Source: Pseudomonadota bacterium
GTDB lineage: Bacteria > Pseudomonadota > Alphaproteobacteria > Rhodospirillales > Magnetospirillaceae
Assembly: GCA_021793155.1 (NCBI GenBank)
Contig: JAJYTF010000008.1
Span: 1 to 64,000, forward strand
Direction: 5' to 3'
DNA length: 64,000 bases
Shown here: positions 1-8,653 of the stretch, in pieces
How positions within the stretch are numbered: the first letter of the stretch is position 1
How the letters are laid out: each line of letters opens with the position of its first letter
Notes under the pieces: generated by a model
Databases searched by the model: none
Seen by the model: the letters and a program-made list of their open reading frames with translations, nothing else
Told to the model about the DNA's origin: nothing
Made by a program: the position numbers and the translations under genes

Positions 1-144
1 CCTGGACAACCCGCCACGCGCACAACCATTGACTGTGAAAGATCAGACGGCATAATTGGCATCAACACCGGGATCGGCCCCACTTAAGCGACCCGTCTTT
101 CCTGTCCAGCCGACGGGGTCCACCTCACAGAGCAGACGCTCAGG

Positions 145-2235
145 TTGTTCAAAACGGCGGAGATATCGCTGCTGGTGGTGAATGACTGGCTGGCGGCCCA
201 TCCCGACACCTACCCCAACGATGATCCAGCTTTCATCAGTCTGGTCGACCGTCAGCGCCGACTGTCCGACGGGCTGCTCGACATCCGGACCATCGATGCC
301 GATGGCGGCCTGCATCTAGTGCCCTCGCGAACTCGTCAGCCGATAGCCAATGTTGCCGGCCACGAGGACGTAAGCATTCAGTTCCTCACCCACGGAGGCG
401 GTATCTTTATCGGGCGCCCCGTATTTAGCCGGGCGAGCGCCAGGTGGATCGTCCCGGTGACGGCCCGGGCTCAGGGAAACACCGTGGCCGTGATCGGCGG
501 GGTCATCGAACTGGGCCGGGTCGGCAAGCTCTTCGAGCCGCAGCGCATGGGGCCGGGTGGTTCGATCACCGTCATCCGGGCCGACGGGACGACCCTGTTC
601 CGCGCCCCTGCCATCGAGGGGGCAGTCGGAAAGGGCATCGCCGCGTCTCCCGATTTCATCCAGCATTTCTCGGTGGCCGAACGCGGCATTTATCGCATCC
701 GGGGCGCCTACGACGGTGCCGAACGGGTCATCAGCTTCAGCCGGTTGAAAGGATACCCAATAATTGTCGCGGTGACCGCCCGCGTCGATGACGTGCTGCG
801 TCCGTGGTGGCGCGAAACGCTGGTGCTTTGCGGGATTGCCCTGGCGGTGACGATTCTGGCCGGCGTGCTCACATACCGCTTCCTGCGGCAGTACCGCCTG
901 GCGCAGGATCGGATCGAGTTCCTGGCTTACCGCGACGGGCTGACCGGCTTGCCCAACCGGCGCCTGGCCCGGGACCGCTTCATCCAGGCGATGGCGCATG
1001 CCGACCGGGCGGGCACCAAGGTGGCGATGCTGTTTCTCGACCTGGACCATTTCAAGGTGGCCAATGACTCGCTGGGCCATGCATTCGGTGACTCCCTGCT
1101 CAAGGGGATCGCCGGCCGGGTGGGGGAGTGCGTCCGCGACACCGACACGGTCAGCCGCCACGGCGGCGACGAATTCCTGGTCCTGCTGGCCGACCTTCGC
1201 GACAACGGCGCCATCACCCTGATCGCCGAAAAGATCCTGCAGCGTCTCGAAGCCCCTTTCGACATAGATGGCAATATTCATTTGACCTCCATGTCGATCG
1301 GAATTGCCGTGTTTCCAGATGACGGCAAAAACTTTGATGTCCTGCTCAAGAAGGCTGATCTGGCCATGTACAAGGCCAAAGAGTCCGGGCGTAATACCTA
1401 TTGTTTTTACAATGAAGAACTGAACGCCAGGTCAAATGAGCTGCTGTTCATTCAGAATGGCCTGCGCCAGGCGCTGGTCAACGGTGAATTCATTCTGCAT
1501 TATCAACCCCAGTACAGCCTCGCAACCCGCCGGGTGATCGGCGCCGAGGCGTTGATCCGCTGGAACCACCCGACCCTGGGCCTGCTGCCGCCCGGCCGGT
1601 TCATCCCGATCGCCGAGGAAATCGGGTCGATCGTGCAGATTGGCGCGTGGGTCATCGGCGAAGCCTGCCGGCAGGCGATGGCGTGGCGGACGGCCGGGCT
1701 GCCGGTCGTCGTGATGGCGGTCAACCTGTCGGCGCTGCAATTCAAACGGGGAAACCTCGAGCAGATCGTCCTCGACGCCTTGAAGCGCTCGGGGCTGGAG
1801 CCGCGGTTGCTGGAGTTGGAACTGACCGAATCGGCGTTGATCAGCGATGTCCCGCGGGTGCTCGCCACTGTGGAGAAGCTGAGGCATATCGGCCTCAGGC
1901 TGTCCATCGACGACTTCGGTACCGGCTATTCCAGTCTGGCCTATCTCAAGCGCCTGAAAGTCGACAAGCTGAAGATTGACCGTTCGTTCGTCTGCGACGC
2001 GGCCGGTGATCCCGAAGATGCGGCCATCGTGCGAACCATCATCCAGATCGCCAAAAGCCTGAACCTCGAGACCATCGCCGAAGGCGTGGAGGACGAGGAG
2101 ACCCTCTCGTTCCTGGCCGCATGCCACTGCGACGAAGCCCAGGGCTATCATCTGGGCCGGCCGATGGAGGCCGCCAAGATGGCGGACCTGCTGCGCCGGC
2201 AGGCATCCAGCGGCTGTGACGTCACCGGTTGTTGA
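145..2235 (+). CDS. GGDEF-EAL c-di-GMP protein with periplasmic sensor, N-terminus missing
   Basis: Bifunctional-type diguanylate cyclase/phosphodiesterase of 696 residues from a TTG start. A PDC/Cache-like periplasmic sensor occupies about residues 1-220, a transmembrane helix about 224-246, then a GGDEF domain (intact GGDEF at 340-344) and an EAL domain (EALIRW from 468). Both signatures are complete, so either activity is possible. The reading frame stays open upstream to about base 88, and those codons continue the sensor helix, but no first transmembrane segment can be found in any frame of bases 1-144. A Cache receptor normally has two membrane helices, so the 5' end looks lost by rearrangement or frameshift. 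The TTG start is therefore doubtful. The family call is firm; whether the protein is functional is uncertain. Confidence 0.85.
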   Translation: MFKTAEISLLVVNDWLAAHPDTYPNDDPAFISLVDRQRRLSDGLLDIRTIDADGGLHLVPSRTRQPIANVAGHEDVSIQFLTHGGGIFIGRPVFSRASARWIVPVTARAQGNTVAVIGGVIELGRVGKLFEPQRMGPGGSITVIRADGTTLFRAPAIEGAVGKGIAASPDFIQHFSVAERGIYRIRGAYDGAERVISFSRLKGYPIIVAVTARVDDVLRPWWRETLVLCGIALAVTILAGVLTYRFLRQYRLAQDRIEFLAYRDGLTGLPNRRLARDRFIQAMAHADRAGTKVAMLFLDLDHFKVANDSLGHAFGDSLLKGIAGRVGECVRDTDTVSRHGGDEFLVLLADLRDNGAITLIAEKILQRLEAPFDIDGNIHLTSMSIGIAVFPDDGKNFDVLLKKADLAMYKAKESGRNTYCFYNEELNARSNELLFIQNGLRQALVNGEFILHYQPQYSLATRRVIGAEALIRWNHPTLGLLPPGRFIPIAEEIGSIVQIGAWVIGEACRQAMAWRTAGLPVVVMAVNLSALQFKRGNLEQIVLDALKRSGLEPRLLELELTESALISDVPRVLATVEKLRHIGLRLSIDDFGTGYSSLAYLKRLKVDKLKIDRSFVCDAAGDPEDAAIVRTIIQIAKSLNLETIAEGVEDEETLSFLAACHCDEAQGYHLGRPMEAAKMADLLRRQASSGCDVTGC

Positions 2236-2842
2236 GGTAGAACGCCACCGCCTGCGCGCGGTTGCCCAGCCCCAGCTTGTCGTACAGATGCTTAAGGTGG
2301 AACTTCACGGTGTTGAGAGAGATGTTGCTTTGCCGCGCGATCTGCCGGTTGGTCAAGCCTCCGGACAGCGCCACCAACAGTTCGCATTCGCGCCGGGTCA
2401 AGCCAGCCAGGGGATCGGCCGACAGCTTGTTCACATCGACGAACGGAAACACCATCCGGCCGGCGGCCACCGCCAGGATGGTCTCGACGAGGTGCTCCGG
2501 CGCTTCGCGCTTCGAAGCGAAGCCGGCGGCGCCGAGTGCCATCGCCTGGCGGGGCAGGTCCGCATTGGGGCTGCCGGTATAGACGATGATCCGCGGGACG
2601 TCGGTACGCCCGCGCAGGCTTCTCAGCACACCCGCTCCATCCAGTTCGGGCATTTCCCAACCGATCAGGCCGACGTCGAACGGCACCTGACCGATCAGTT
2701 CCAGAAAGCGGTTGCCGTTATCGACGGTCGCCACGACCCGCAGTCGTTCGTTTCCCTGGAGCAGCGTCGCTAAGCCTGACTGCAGCAGAGGGTTTTTTTC
2801 GGCGATGGCGACGCCGATTGCGCGGCTCGAATGCTCGCACAT
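2222..2842 (-). CDS. LuxR/NarL-family regulator with degenerate receiver domain
   Basis: A 206-residue protein with an N-terminal receiver-like fold (about 8-125) and a C-terminal LuxR helix-turn-helix (about 140-200, with LTRRECELL and SLNTVKFHLKHLYDKL). The stretch that normally reads L-L-D-x-R-M-P reads LIGWEMP here, so the phospho-acceptor Asp is replaced by Gly. The acidic DD pair near the N-terminus is EK. The conserved switch Thr (YTGS) and Lys (SKREA) remain. It probably acts independently of phosphorylation or answers another signal. Its start has a good ribosome site (GGAGGAAG). It ends inside the 3' end of the convergent GGDEF-EAL gene (14-base overlap) and diverges from the ATP-citrate lyase operon, which it could regulate; that link is inference. 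Confidence 0.85.
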   Translation of the reverse strand: MCEHSSRAIGVAIAEKNPLLQSGLATLLQGNERLRVVATVDNGNRFLELIGQVPFDVGLIGWEMPELDGAGVLRSLRGRTDVPRIIVYTGSPNADLPRQAMALGAAGFASKREAPEHLVETILAVAAGRMVFPFVDVNKLSADPLAGLTRRECELLVALSGGLTNRQIARQSNISLNTVKFHLKHLYDKLGLGNRAQAVAFYLNNR

Positions 2843-3106
2843 CTTGTTCTTCCTCCGGTCCGGCTGGATTTTTCCATGCCTATTTTGCGGGCATTATATT
2901 ATGTAAACCGAATAAACCGGTAGGCAGATTTTGTCTTATAACCCTCCAACCGTTGAGGCAACCCGATACGCCGCGCACCACAAAACCTAAGGTTGATGTA
3001 TAATCAAGTCATGGGCCGCCTTGGCGGGGGGATGGGGCAGCCGGCAAAGATCATGGACAGGGTGGCGCCGCCGGGGGAACTCTGCCACGAAACAGGGGGT
3101 AGCCAG

Positions 3107-4381
3107 ATGCAGATGACGGGGATGCTCTACGGAGCGAAGCTGTTGAGGATGGTCGACTTCCCAACGGCCGAGGTGTTGGGGCCGGAAGCCAGCGAAAAGG
3201 ACATCAAGGACCTTATTGCCCTTTGCGACGAAATCTTCATCAAGCCGATCTTCAAAGGGGGCGTCGGCAAGAAGGGCAAGTCGGGACTGATCGGCCGAGC
3301 CTGGGACCTGACCACGGCGCTCAAGGAAAAAGAGCGCCTCTACTTCGTCGAGCACAAGGTCGGCAATCAGGCGGCCAAGGCCAACGGGGTCACCTTCGAA
3401 GGAGCTGTCCCCGCCGAGCACGAGGTCTATTTCTCGATCGCCGATTCCACCCGCTACCGGGCACCGACCATCACCATCACCCACCACGGGGGAATGGACA
3501 TCGAGGAGCTTGGGCGGGACCAGATCGCCGAGATTCCGTTTGATCCGCTGACCGGCCTCAAGTCGTTCGTCATCACCAATGCGCTTTCCGACTTGAAGGC
3601 GCCGAAGGAGATCGTCTCGCCCCTGGCGCAGAACCTGCCGAAGCTGTGGGACCTGTTTCACCAATACGGCATGACCACGCTGGAGCTGAACCCCATCCGC
3701 ATGAGCCAGCTCCGCCCCGGGGTGCTGACCCCGGTCGCCTGCGACTTCAAATGCGGCTTCGACCGCGACGACCATCGGGTCAAACGGCTCAACCTGCCGG
3801 CCGAGCTCTTCGCCAGTGACTTTTCGGACTTCGAGCAGGAGATCAACCAGCTCAGGACCTATCAGGGGCAGTCGGACGTCACCGTGATCAACCCGAAGGG
3901 CACCATCCTGGCGCCGACCTTCGGCGGCGGCGCCAACTCGCTGGTCACCGAAGTCCTGGGCGATGATGCCATCATCTCGTCGGATTTCGGCGGCAATCCG
4001 CCCTATGAGAAAATGCGCGAGGTGATGCGCATCTGCCTCAAGCACTGGCTGAAGCAGACCAACGTGCTGTTCGTCATCGGCGGCAAAGCCAATAACACGG
4101 ACATCTTCGTCACCTTTCGCGCCATGGCCGATGCGCTCAGGGAATATTTCAGCGATCACGGGCCGACGCCGGTCTATGTGGTGATCGGCCGCGGCGGGCC
4201 GAACCTGTCGCGCGGCTTCCTGGCGTTCAAGGACGTGGTCGATGCACTGGGGCTGCCCTATCGCATCTTCGCCTATGATTCGGCGATGACCGACGTGGTG
4301 TATTACGCCCAGGCGGCCGACCGCTGGATGAAGGCGGGCGGGCGCGAGGCCGTGGCCCGCAGGCTGGGAGTGGCGGCATGA
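3107..4381 (+). CDS. aclB: ATP-citrate lyase, ATP-grasp (small/beta) subunit
   Basis: A 424-residue homologue of the N-terminal part of eukaryotic ATP-citrate lyase: an ATP-grasp domain (GKKGKSGLIG near residue 60; ELNPIR about 190), followed by a citrate-binding segment with NPKGTI, FGGGAN, IGGKANNTD and GRGGPN, which match the corresponding ACLY motifs. With the next gene it would cleave citrate to acetyl-CoA and oxaloacetate using ATP and CoA. I chose the ATG at 3107 because AGGGGG lies at a normal distance upstream and the protein then begins MQMTGMLYGAKLL. A longer open frame from a TTG at 2993 has no family-like extension. Its stop overlaps the start of the next gene (ATGA), indicating translational coupling. 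The arrangement resembles the two-gene type II lyase of Magnetococcus. Confidence 0.85.
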   Translation: MQMTGMLYGAKLLRMVDFPTAEVLGPEASEKDIKDLIALCDEIFIKPIFKGGVGKKGKSGLIGRAWDLTTALKEKERLYFVEHKVGNQAAKANGVTFEGAVPAEHEVYFSIADSTRYRAPTITITHHGGMDIEELGRDQIAEIPFDPLTGLKSFVITNALSDLKAPKEIVSPLAQNLPKLWDLFHQYGMTTLELNPIRMSQLRPGVLTPVACDFKCGFDRDDHRVKRLNLPAELFASDFSDFEQEINQLRTYQGQSDVTVINPKGTILAPTFGGGANSLVTEVLGDDAIISSDFGGNPPYEKMREVMRICLKHWLKQTNVLFVIGGKANNTDIFVTFRAMADALREYFSDHGPTPVYVVIGRGGPNLSRGFLAFKDVVDALGLPYRIFAYDSAMTDVVYYAQAADRWMKAGGREAVARRLGVAA

Positions 4382-7068
4382 GCGACAACTTCAAATATTT
4401 TGTCGGCATCAAGTCATTGGCCGAGGTCGCCACCTGCAAGGACACGGTCTGCGTGCTCAATATCCTCGGCAACGAGTCGCGTGCGGTGACGCCGGTGAGC
4501 CATGCCTATTCCGGCGGCAACGTGGCGTTCGGCACCTCGCCCGGCCGGCGTGGCGAGGTGCTTGAGACGCCTGCGGGTCCGATACCGGTGTACAACAATG
4601 TGCGCGAGGGCATGGAGGCCGGCCACCGGTTCAACACCGGTGTGGTGTATCTGCCGCCAGCGGCGGTGCGCGACGGGGTGTTCGAACTGATCCGGGTCAA
4701 CCGCGCCATCCGCAAGATCATCATCCTCACCGAAAAGGTCTCGGTGCATGATGCCCGCGAGATCCGGGCGATGGCGCAACAGCGCAGCGTCGATGTGTTC
4801 GGCGCCAACTGCCTCGGCATCGCCGATGCCTGGAACCATATCCGCATCGGCGGGGCGCTGGGCGGCGACAATCCCGAAGAATCGCTGCGCAAGGGGTCGG
4901 TCGCCGTCTATTCCAATTCGGGCAATTTCACCACCACCATGGCGACCTATCTGGCCGCCGAGGGCTGGGGAACCACCACCAGCATTTCGTCGGGCAAGGA
5001 TCTCTACATTCATTTCGCACCGGCGGAGTTCGCCAACGCCTTCGACAACGACGCGCGCAGCCGTGCCGCCGTCATGTATATCGAGCCGGGCGGCTATTAC
5101 GAAGAGAACCTGGAATTCACCAAACCGGTGGTAGCCTGCGTGGTTGGCCGTTGGAAGGCCAAGCTGACACGGGCCGTCGGTCATGCCGGCGCCATCGCCG
5201 GCAGCGGCGATGGCGCCGAGGCCAAGGAAAACTGGTTCCAGCACATTCTCAAGGTGAACGGCATCTACACGCCGGACAACCCCATCGTCTCGCAGGCCGG
5301 CGCGGTGGTGACCAACATCGCCCACCTCCCGGCGGCGTTGACGGCGGTGATGCGGCTCAATGGCGTCGAACGCGACTTCGCGCCCCAGGGCGACCTGACG
5401 CTGAAGCCATGGTTCGGCGACAATCAGGGGCTGCCGCTGCCGCCCGAATTGGACATTCCGCTGGTCGAACCGCTCCAGCCCTATCGTGACCAGATCGCCG
5501 AACTGAGCAAGCAACTCGGCGCCATCTTCCCGCGCGAGGTGATGAAGGACCGCTCGGGCAGTTCGGTGATGGATCCCAAGACGCAGGTCACCAAGGTCAG
5601 CGGCGTGTCGATCCTCGATACTGCCAAATACCCGTTGGAATCCAATTTCTGTCTGGCGCTGGTCCGCGAGATCAACGACGCCAACGACAATGCGTTGTTC
5701 AACACGGCCATTGCTTCGGAGGTCAACCTGCGCGGTGATGCGGCGATCGCCGTGGCCGATGCGGTACGGGCCGCCGGCAACGCGCCCAACGCCGTGCTGG
5801 CCGCCGCCTGCGCGGTGATCGGCCCGCAACGCGCCGCGCCCGCTTGTGCGGCGGCCGACCTGCTGATCGACCTGTTCGGCCGTTCGGGGCTTCACAAATG
5901 TGACGAAGCGGGCTTCGACCCCTCGGTGATCCACGCCGACGCCCTGCAGCGCAGCTTGCTGCTGGGCGAGCGGCCCGATGCCAAGGCCGAGGCCATGCTG
6001 GCCGGCCTGAAGGCTCGTCGGGTCAAATCGGCCTTCGTCGACTATCTGACGTCGCTTGAGGGGTATCCCACCGCCGACGCCGCGCTGGCTGCCATCACCT
6101 GCACCATCTGCTGGGGTGCCCTGATGCGCAAGAAGATCTCCCGGCAGACGGCGCGCAGCCTGCCCTGGTACACCCGCTTGTGCGCCGTCATCATCGGCGC
6201 CTCGGTGCCCGGTTCCCGGCACGAGATTGACAGCTTTTGCGGCGTGCCGATGACCGAGCTGCTGGGGGAATGGTCGGCCACCGGGATCGCCTACCTGTCG
6301 CTGCTGGGCGAGCGGCCGAGCCCGGAAAAGCTGTTCCCATTCCAGGTGTTGCTGGGGCTGATCATCTCGAACGGCGTCGGCACCATTTCGGCGCAGGGCG
6401 GCAAAGGCGCCGTTTCGGCCGACGGCCCGGAAACGCCCGAGCGGGTGCAGATCAACAAGGCGATGATGGGCTTCCTCACCCATACCGGTTTCGCCCATGG
6501 CGGCAACGGCTTCGAGGGGATGCAGTTCCTCATCGAACAATTCGGCGGTACCGACCTCGAAGACGCGGCGGATCCGAATCACGGCCTGGACCTCAAGGCC
6601 ATGGGCGTCCGCTTCGCCGAGGCCTTTGCCGTGGAAAAAGCGGCGCGCAAGAGTGTTGGCGAAACCGTACGCAACATTCCCGGGGTCAACCACCCGGTGT
6701 TCAAAGGGCAACTGGTCAACAAGGATCCTCGGGAAGTCTACCTGTCGCAGATTTTCCGCGAGCGGGGCGAGATCAACGTCTTCCACGACTTCTACAGCGC
6801 GCTGGTGCAGGCTTTGTACGATACCGGGGCTACACCCAATGTCTTCTGTGTCAACATCGACGCGGTCATCGCCGCATTACTGCTGAAGTTGCTGTGGCCC
6901 CGCTACCGCTCGGGCGATTTCTCCGAGCAGGCGTTGGAAATGGCAGCCTTCACTGCCTTCCTGTTCGGCCGGATGATCGGCTGCGCCGGAGAGATCGACG
7001 ACCATATGAATCGCGGTCGCAACATGGATACCCGGACTACCGCGTCGTTGTGCAGCTTCGTTTCATGA
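4378..7068 (+). CDS. aclA: ATP-citrate lyase, large (alpha) subunit with citryl-CoA lyase domain
   Basis: An 896-residue subunit joining a succinyl-CoA synthetase alpha-like half (about 1-480) to a C-terminal citrate-synthase-like citryl-CoA lyase domain (about 560-890). The phosphohistidine loop VGHAGA places the active His at 269. In the lyase domain the motif GVNHPVFKG (His772) and VNIDAV (Asp828) align with the ACLY catalytic His and Asp. The ACLY motif ADHGPAVSGA corresponds here to ISNGVGTISA, so the first His is replaced by Asn665. Length and fusion agree with type II lyases rather than the roughly 610-residue Chlorobium AclA. It is the second gene of a two-gene operon and ends 6 bases into the convergent cupin gene. 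Role: reductive TCA cycle, or cytosolic acetyl-CoA supply. Confidence 0.83.
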   Translation: MSDNFKYFVGIKSLAEVATCKDTVCVLNILGNESRAVTPVSHAYSGGNVAFGTSPGRRGEVLETPAGPIPVYNNVREGMEAGHRFNTGVVYLPPAAVRDGVFELIRVNRAIRKIIILTEKVSVHDAREIRAMAQQRSVDVFGANCLGIADAWNHIRIGGALGGDNPEESLRKGSVAVYSNSGNFTTTMATYLAAEGWGTTTSISSGKDLYIHFAPAEFANAFDNDARSRAAVMYIEPGGYYEENLEFTKPVVACVVGRWKAKLTRAVGHAGAIAGSGDGAEAKENWFQHILKVNGIYTPDNPIVSQAGAVVTNIAHLPAALTAVMRLNGVERDFAPQGDLTLKPWFGDNQGLPLPPELDIPLVEPLQPYRDQIAELSKQLGAIFPREVMKDRSGSSVMDPKTQVTKVSGVSILDTAKYPLESNFCLALVREINDANDNALFNTAIASEVNLRGDAAIAVADAVRAAGNAPNAVLAAACAVIGPQRAAPACAAADLLIDLFGRSGLHKCDEAGFDPSVIHADALQRSLLLGERPDAKAEAMLAGLKARRVKSAFVDYLTSLEGYPTADAALAAITCTICWGALMRKKISRQTARSLPWYTRLCAVIIGASVPGSRHEIDSFCGVPMTELLGEWSATGIAYLSLLGERPSPEKLFPFQVLLGLIISNGVGTISAQGGKGAVSADGPETPERVQINKAMMGFLTHTGFAHGGNGFEGMQFLIEQFGGTDLEDAADPNHGLDLKAMGVRFAEAFAVEKAARKSVGETVRNIPGVNHPVFKGQLVNKDPREVYLSQIFRERGEINVFHDFYSALVQALYDTGATPNVFCVNIDAVIAALLLKLLWPRYRSGDFSEQALEMAAFTAFLFGRMIGCAGEIDDHMNRGRNMDTRTTASLCSFVS

Positions 7069-7539
7069 TGCCAGGAAGCGAATCGCCGTACCGTGGTGTG
7101 CGGCGATTTGATCCAGCAGGCCGGGGGCGGGGACCCCTCCGGCAAGGACCATCGCCTTATGGAGGTCGACGAACAAGAGCTCCAGCCGGGGCTGCTGCGC
7201 CGAGAAAACCAGCAGATGTGCCTTGTTGCCACCTGGGTTGTACAGGGCGTGGGCTTTTCCGCGCGGCACCAAGGCGAATGCCCCTGGTCCCAGGCTGCGC
7301 GTGCCCCCGCAGCCCTCGGCTTCGACGAATACGAGGCCGCTCAGAACGAAGATCGCTTCGTCTTCGTCAGGGTGGGCATGTCGTGCAGCGCCGTGGCCGC
7401 TTGGGGCGACGGTTCGGCTACAGGAAACCCACCCGGCTGGTGGATAGGCGGGAAGCCGCGATCCCAGCTGCAGCGAAATCTGTAACGCCGGGGAGGGCGA
7501 TTTGTCGGATTTCTGCCGCGCGGGCAGTGCTCCAGGCAT
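7063..7539 (-). CDS. Cupin-domain protein
   Basis: A 158-residue protein with a single cupin barrel: HAHPDEDEAIFVLSG (about 55-69) supplies the metal-binding His/Glu motif, and PRGKAHALYNPG the second one. Such small cupins are metal-dependent enzymes or sensors; the substrate cannot be told. It converges on the ATP-citrate lyase large subunit and overlaps its stop by 6 bases. The ATG at 7539 has only a weak ribosome site; an internal start cannot be excluded because the first 30 residues are low in family signal. Confidence 0.75.
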   Translation of the reverse strand: MPGALPARQKSDKSPSPALQISLQLGSRLPAYPPAGWVSCSRTVAPSGHGAARHAHPDEDEAIFVLSGLVFVEAEGCGGTRSLGPGAFALVPRGKAHALYNPGGNKAHLLVFSAQQPRLELLFVDLHKAMVLAGGVPAPGLLDQIAAHHGTAIRFLAS

Positions 7540-7559
7540 GATGGGATGCGTGATCAGGG

Positions 7560-7606
7560 AAAAAAACGGGCGGAGGCATGAAACTCGCCGTAAGATGCCT
7601 CCGCCC
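7560..7606 (-). terminator. Rho-independent terminator
   Basis: A perfect 12-bp stem (GGGCGGAGGCAT at 7568-7579 with its complement at 7595-7606), followed on the minus strand by a run of T residues (A run at 7560-7566 on the plus strand). It would end transcription of the small gene at 7686-7925. Confidence 0.8.
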
Positions 7607-7685
7607 TAGTTGACGCCTTCCGCAGGGAACTTGAAGGTCGTCGTAGCCGGATCTGCGCTGTCAGCGCAAAGACGATGGTAAGGTC

Positions 7686-7925
7686 CTATTCAAGAACGTG
7701 CTCGGAATGCCAGGGATTGACATGGAAGCCAGCGGCGTAGCACCGGACTTCCGGGTGCTCCTGCACATAGATCAGGTCTTCGCTGCCGTTCCCCGGAATG
7801 AATTCCGCGACGGTATAAGTCGTTCCGCGCTTGAGCGGCGTGGTGGACATGTAAGCCAACGCCTCGGCGGAAAGTCCTTTGCCCGTATAGGTTACATGAG
7901 CGCTTCGTCGAATGGACTTCCTCAT
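7686..7925 (-). CDS. Conserved-looking small hypothetical protein
   Basis: A 79-residue protein starting MRKSIRRSAHVTYTGKG. The open frame extends further upstream, but the ATG at 7925 has a strong ribosome site (GGAGGAAC) 5 bases away and the upstream residues are low-complexity. There is no signal peptide or membrane segment; the protein is basic at the N-terminus, then mixed. It is followed by a strong intrinsic terminator, which supports it being a real monocistronic gene. I do not recognise the family. Confidence 0.6.
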   Translation of the reverse strand: MRKSIRRSAHVTYTGKGLSAEALAYMSTTPLKRGTTYTVAEFIPGNGSEDLIYVQEHPEVRCYAAGFHVNPWHSEHVLE

Positions 7926-8196
7926 CGTTGTTCCTCCTTCTCCCTTATGTGAGCCCCCGCAACGGCAATCGCGGTGCATGCTCTTTCCTGAAGAATTGCC
8001 GATGGCCATAGCGGGCGGAACACCCGGAGGGAGGGGGCGTATCAGTCGTATGGGTAGGAGAAAACCAACCCGGTCGGGTGGGTGCGGTGCGCCCAAGACG
8101 AGCCGTCAACGAAACGCACGAAGCTTGAGTCCGCTCGACCGCGGCCGCATGACACGGGCGGACGGGACGTGGGAGGACGGGTAGTTTTCAGGCGCG
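7926..8196. other. Intergenic region without recognisable gene
   Basis: Upstream of the small hypothetical gene. Open frames here are composition-driven. It contains the ribosome site at 7930-7937 and presumably the promoter of that gene, but no clear -35/-10 pair was identified. Confidence 0.4.
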
Positions 8197-8245
8197 AAAA
8201 CCCGCCCCCCGCGGCCGCTGCCGCGACCGCGTCCCGAGGGGGCGG
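8197..8245 (-). terminator. Rho-independent terminator of the lipoprotein gene
   Basis: On the minus strand CCGCCCCC (8245-8238 read in reverse) pairs with GGGGGCGG (8209-8202) and is followed by GTTTT (8201-8197). It lies about 15 bases after the lipoprotein stop codon at 8260. Confidence 0.6.
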
Positions 8246-8259
8246 ATCCTGTCTTCCGG

Positions 8260-8532
8260 CTACTTGCGCAGGGAGCGCTGGAACATCCGGTCGGCCTTCT
8301 CGTTGGCAGCCTTGGCGTTGGCGGCCGCGTCAGCCGCCGCATTGGCCGCCTGGGCGGCGCTGGTCTGGGCGCTCTTGGCGGTATCCAACGCCTGCTGCGC
8401 GGTCGCCAAAGCCTGGTCGGCCTTGTGGTTGGCCGCCGCGATGGCCGCCTTGTCCTCATCGCTGAGGCTGGCGCAAGCTCCCAGCAGGACGACAGGCAGA
8501 AGCACGGTCAGGATTCGGCTGGTGATGGTCAT
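8260..8532 (-). CDS. Alanine-rich outer-membrane lipoprotein (Lpp/OprI-like)
   Basis: A 90-residue protein with a lipoprotein signal peptide (MTITSRILTVLLPVVLLGAC; lipobox LGAC, Cys20). The mature part is an alanine-rich heptad-like coiled coil ending in RSLRK. This is the architecture of Lpp or OprI, which form trimers in the envelope and may be linked to peptidoglycan through the C-terminal lysine. I chose the ATG at 8532 (GGAGAT ribosome site) over an upstream ATG that would hide the signal peptide. It sits beside two L,D-transpeptidases, the enzyme class that attaches Braun-type lipoproteins to peptidoglycan. An Fnr-type box lies about 100 bases upstream. Confidence 0.8.
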   Translation of the reverse strand: MTITSRILTVLLPVVLLGACASLSDEDKAAIAAANHKADQALATAQQALDTAKSAQTSAAQAANAAADAAANAKAANEKADRMFQRSLRK

Positions 8533-8629
8533 GGTGATCTCCGTCTTTGAAGCGGGAGCGGCGACAGGTAACGCCGGCCGCATCCCGGAGAGAGCGGATC
8601 CATGCTAAGCCAACTCCGGGCAGGGGTTC

Positions 8630-8643
8630 TTAATCTGGATCAA
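8630..8643 (-). promoter_or_regulatory. Candidate Fnr/Dnr box
   Basis: TTAAT-CTGG-ATCAA matches 9 of 10 fixed positions of the Fnr consensus TTGAT-N4-ATCAA. It lies 98 bases upstream of the lipoprotein start and just past the 3' end of the L,D-transpeptidase gene. An Fnr-type regulator is encoded at 16165-16947. Confidence 0.45.
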
Positions 8644-8653
8644 TGGAGGTATG

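Noticed and set aside
4414-6786. A 790-codon open frame antisense to the ATP-citrate lyase large subunit.
   Set aside because: It has no start context or family motif. In GC-rich DNA the frame opposite a real gene is often open; codon bias supports the plus strand.
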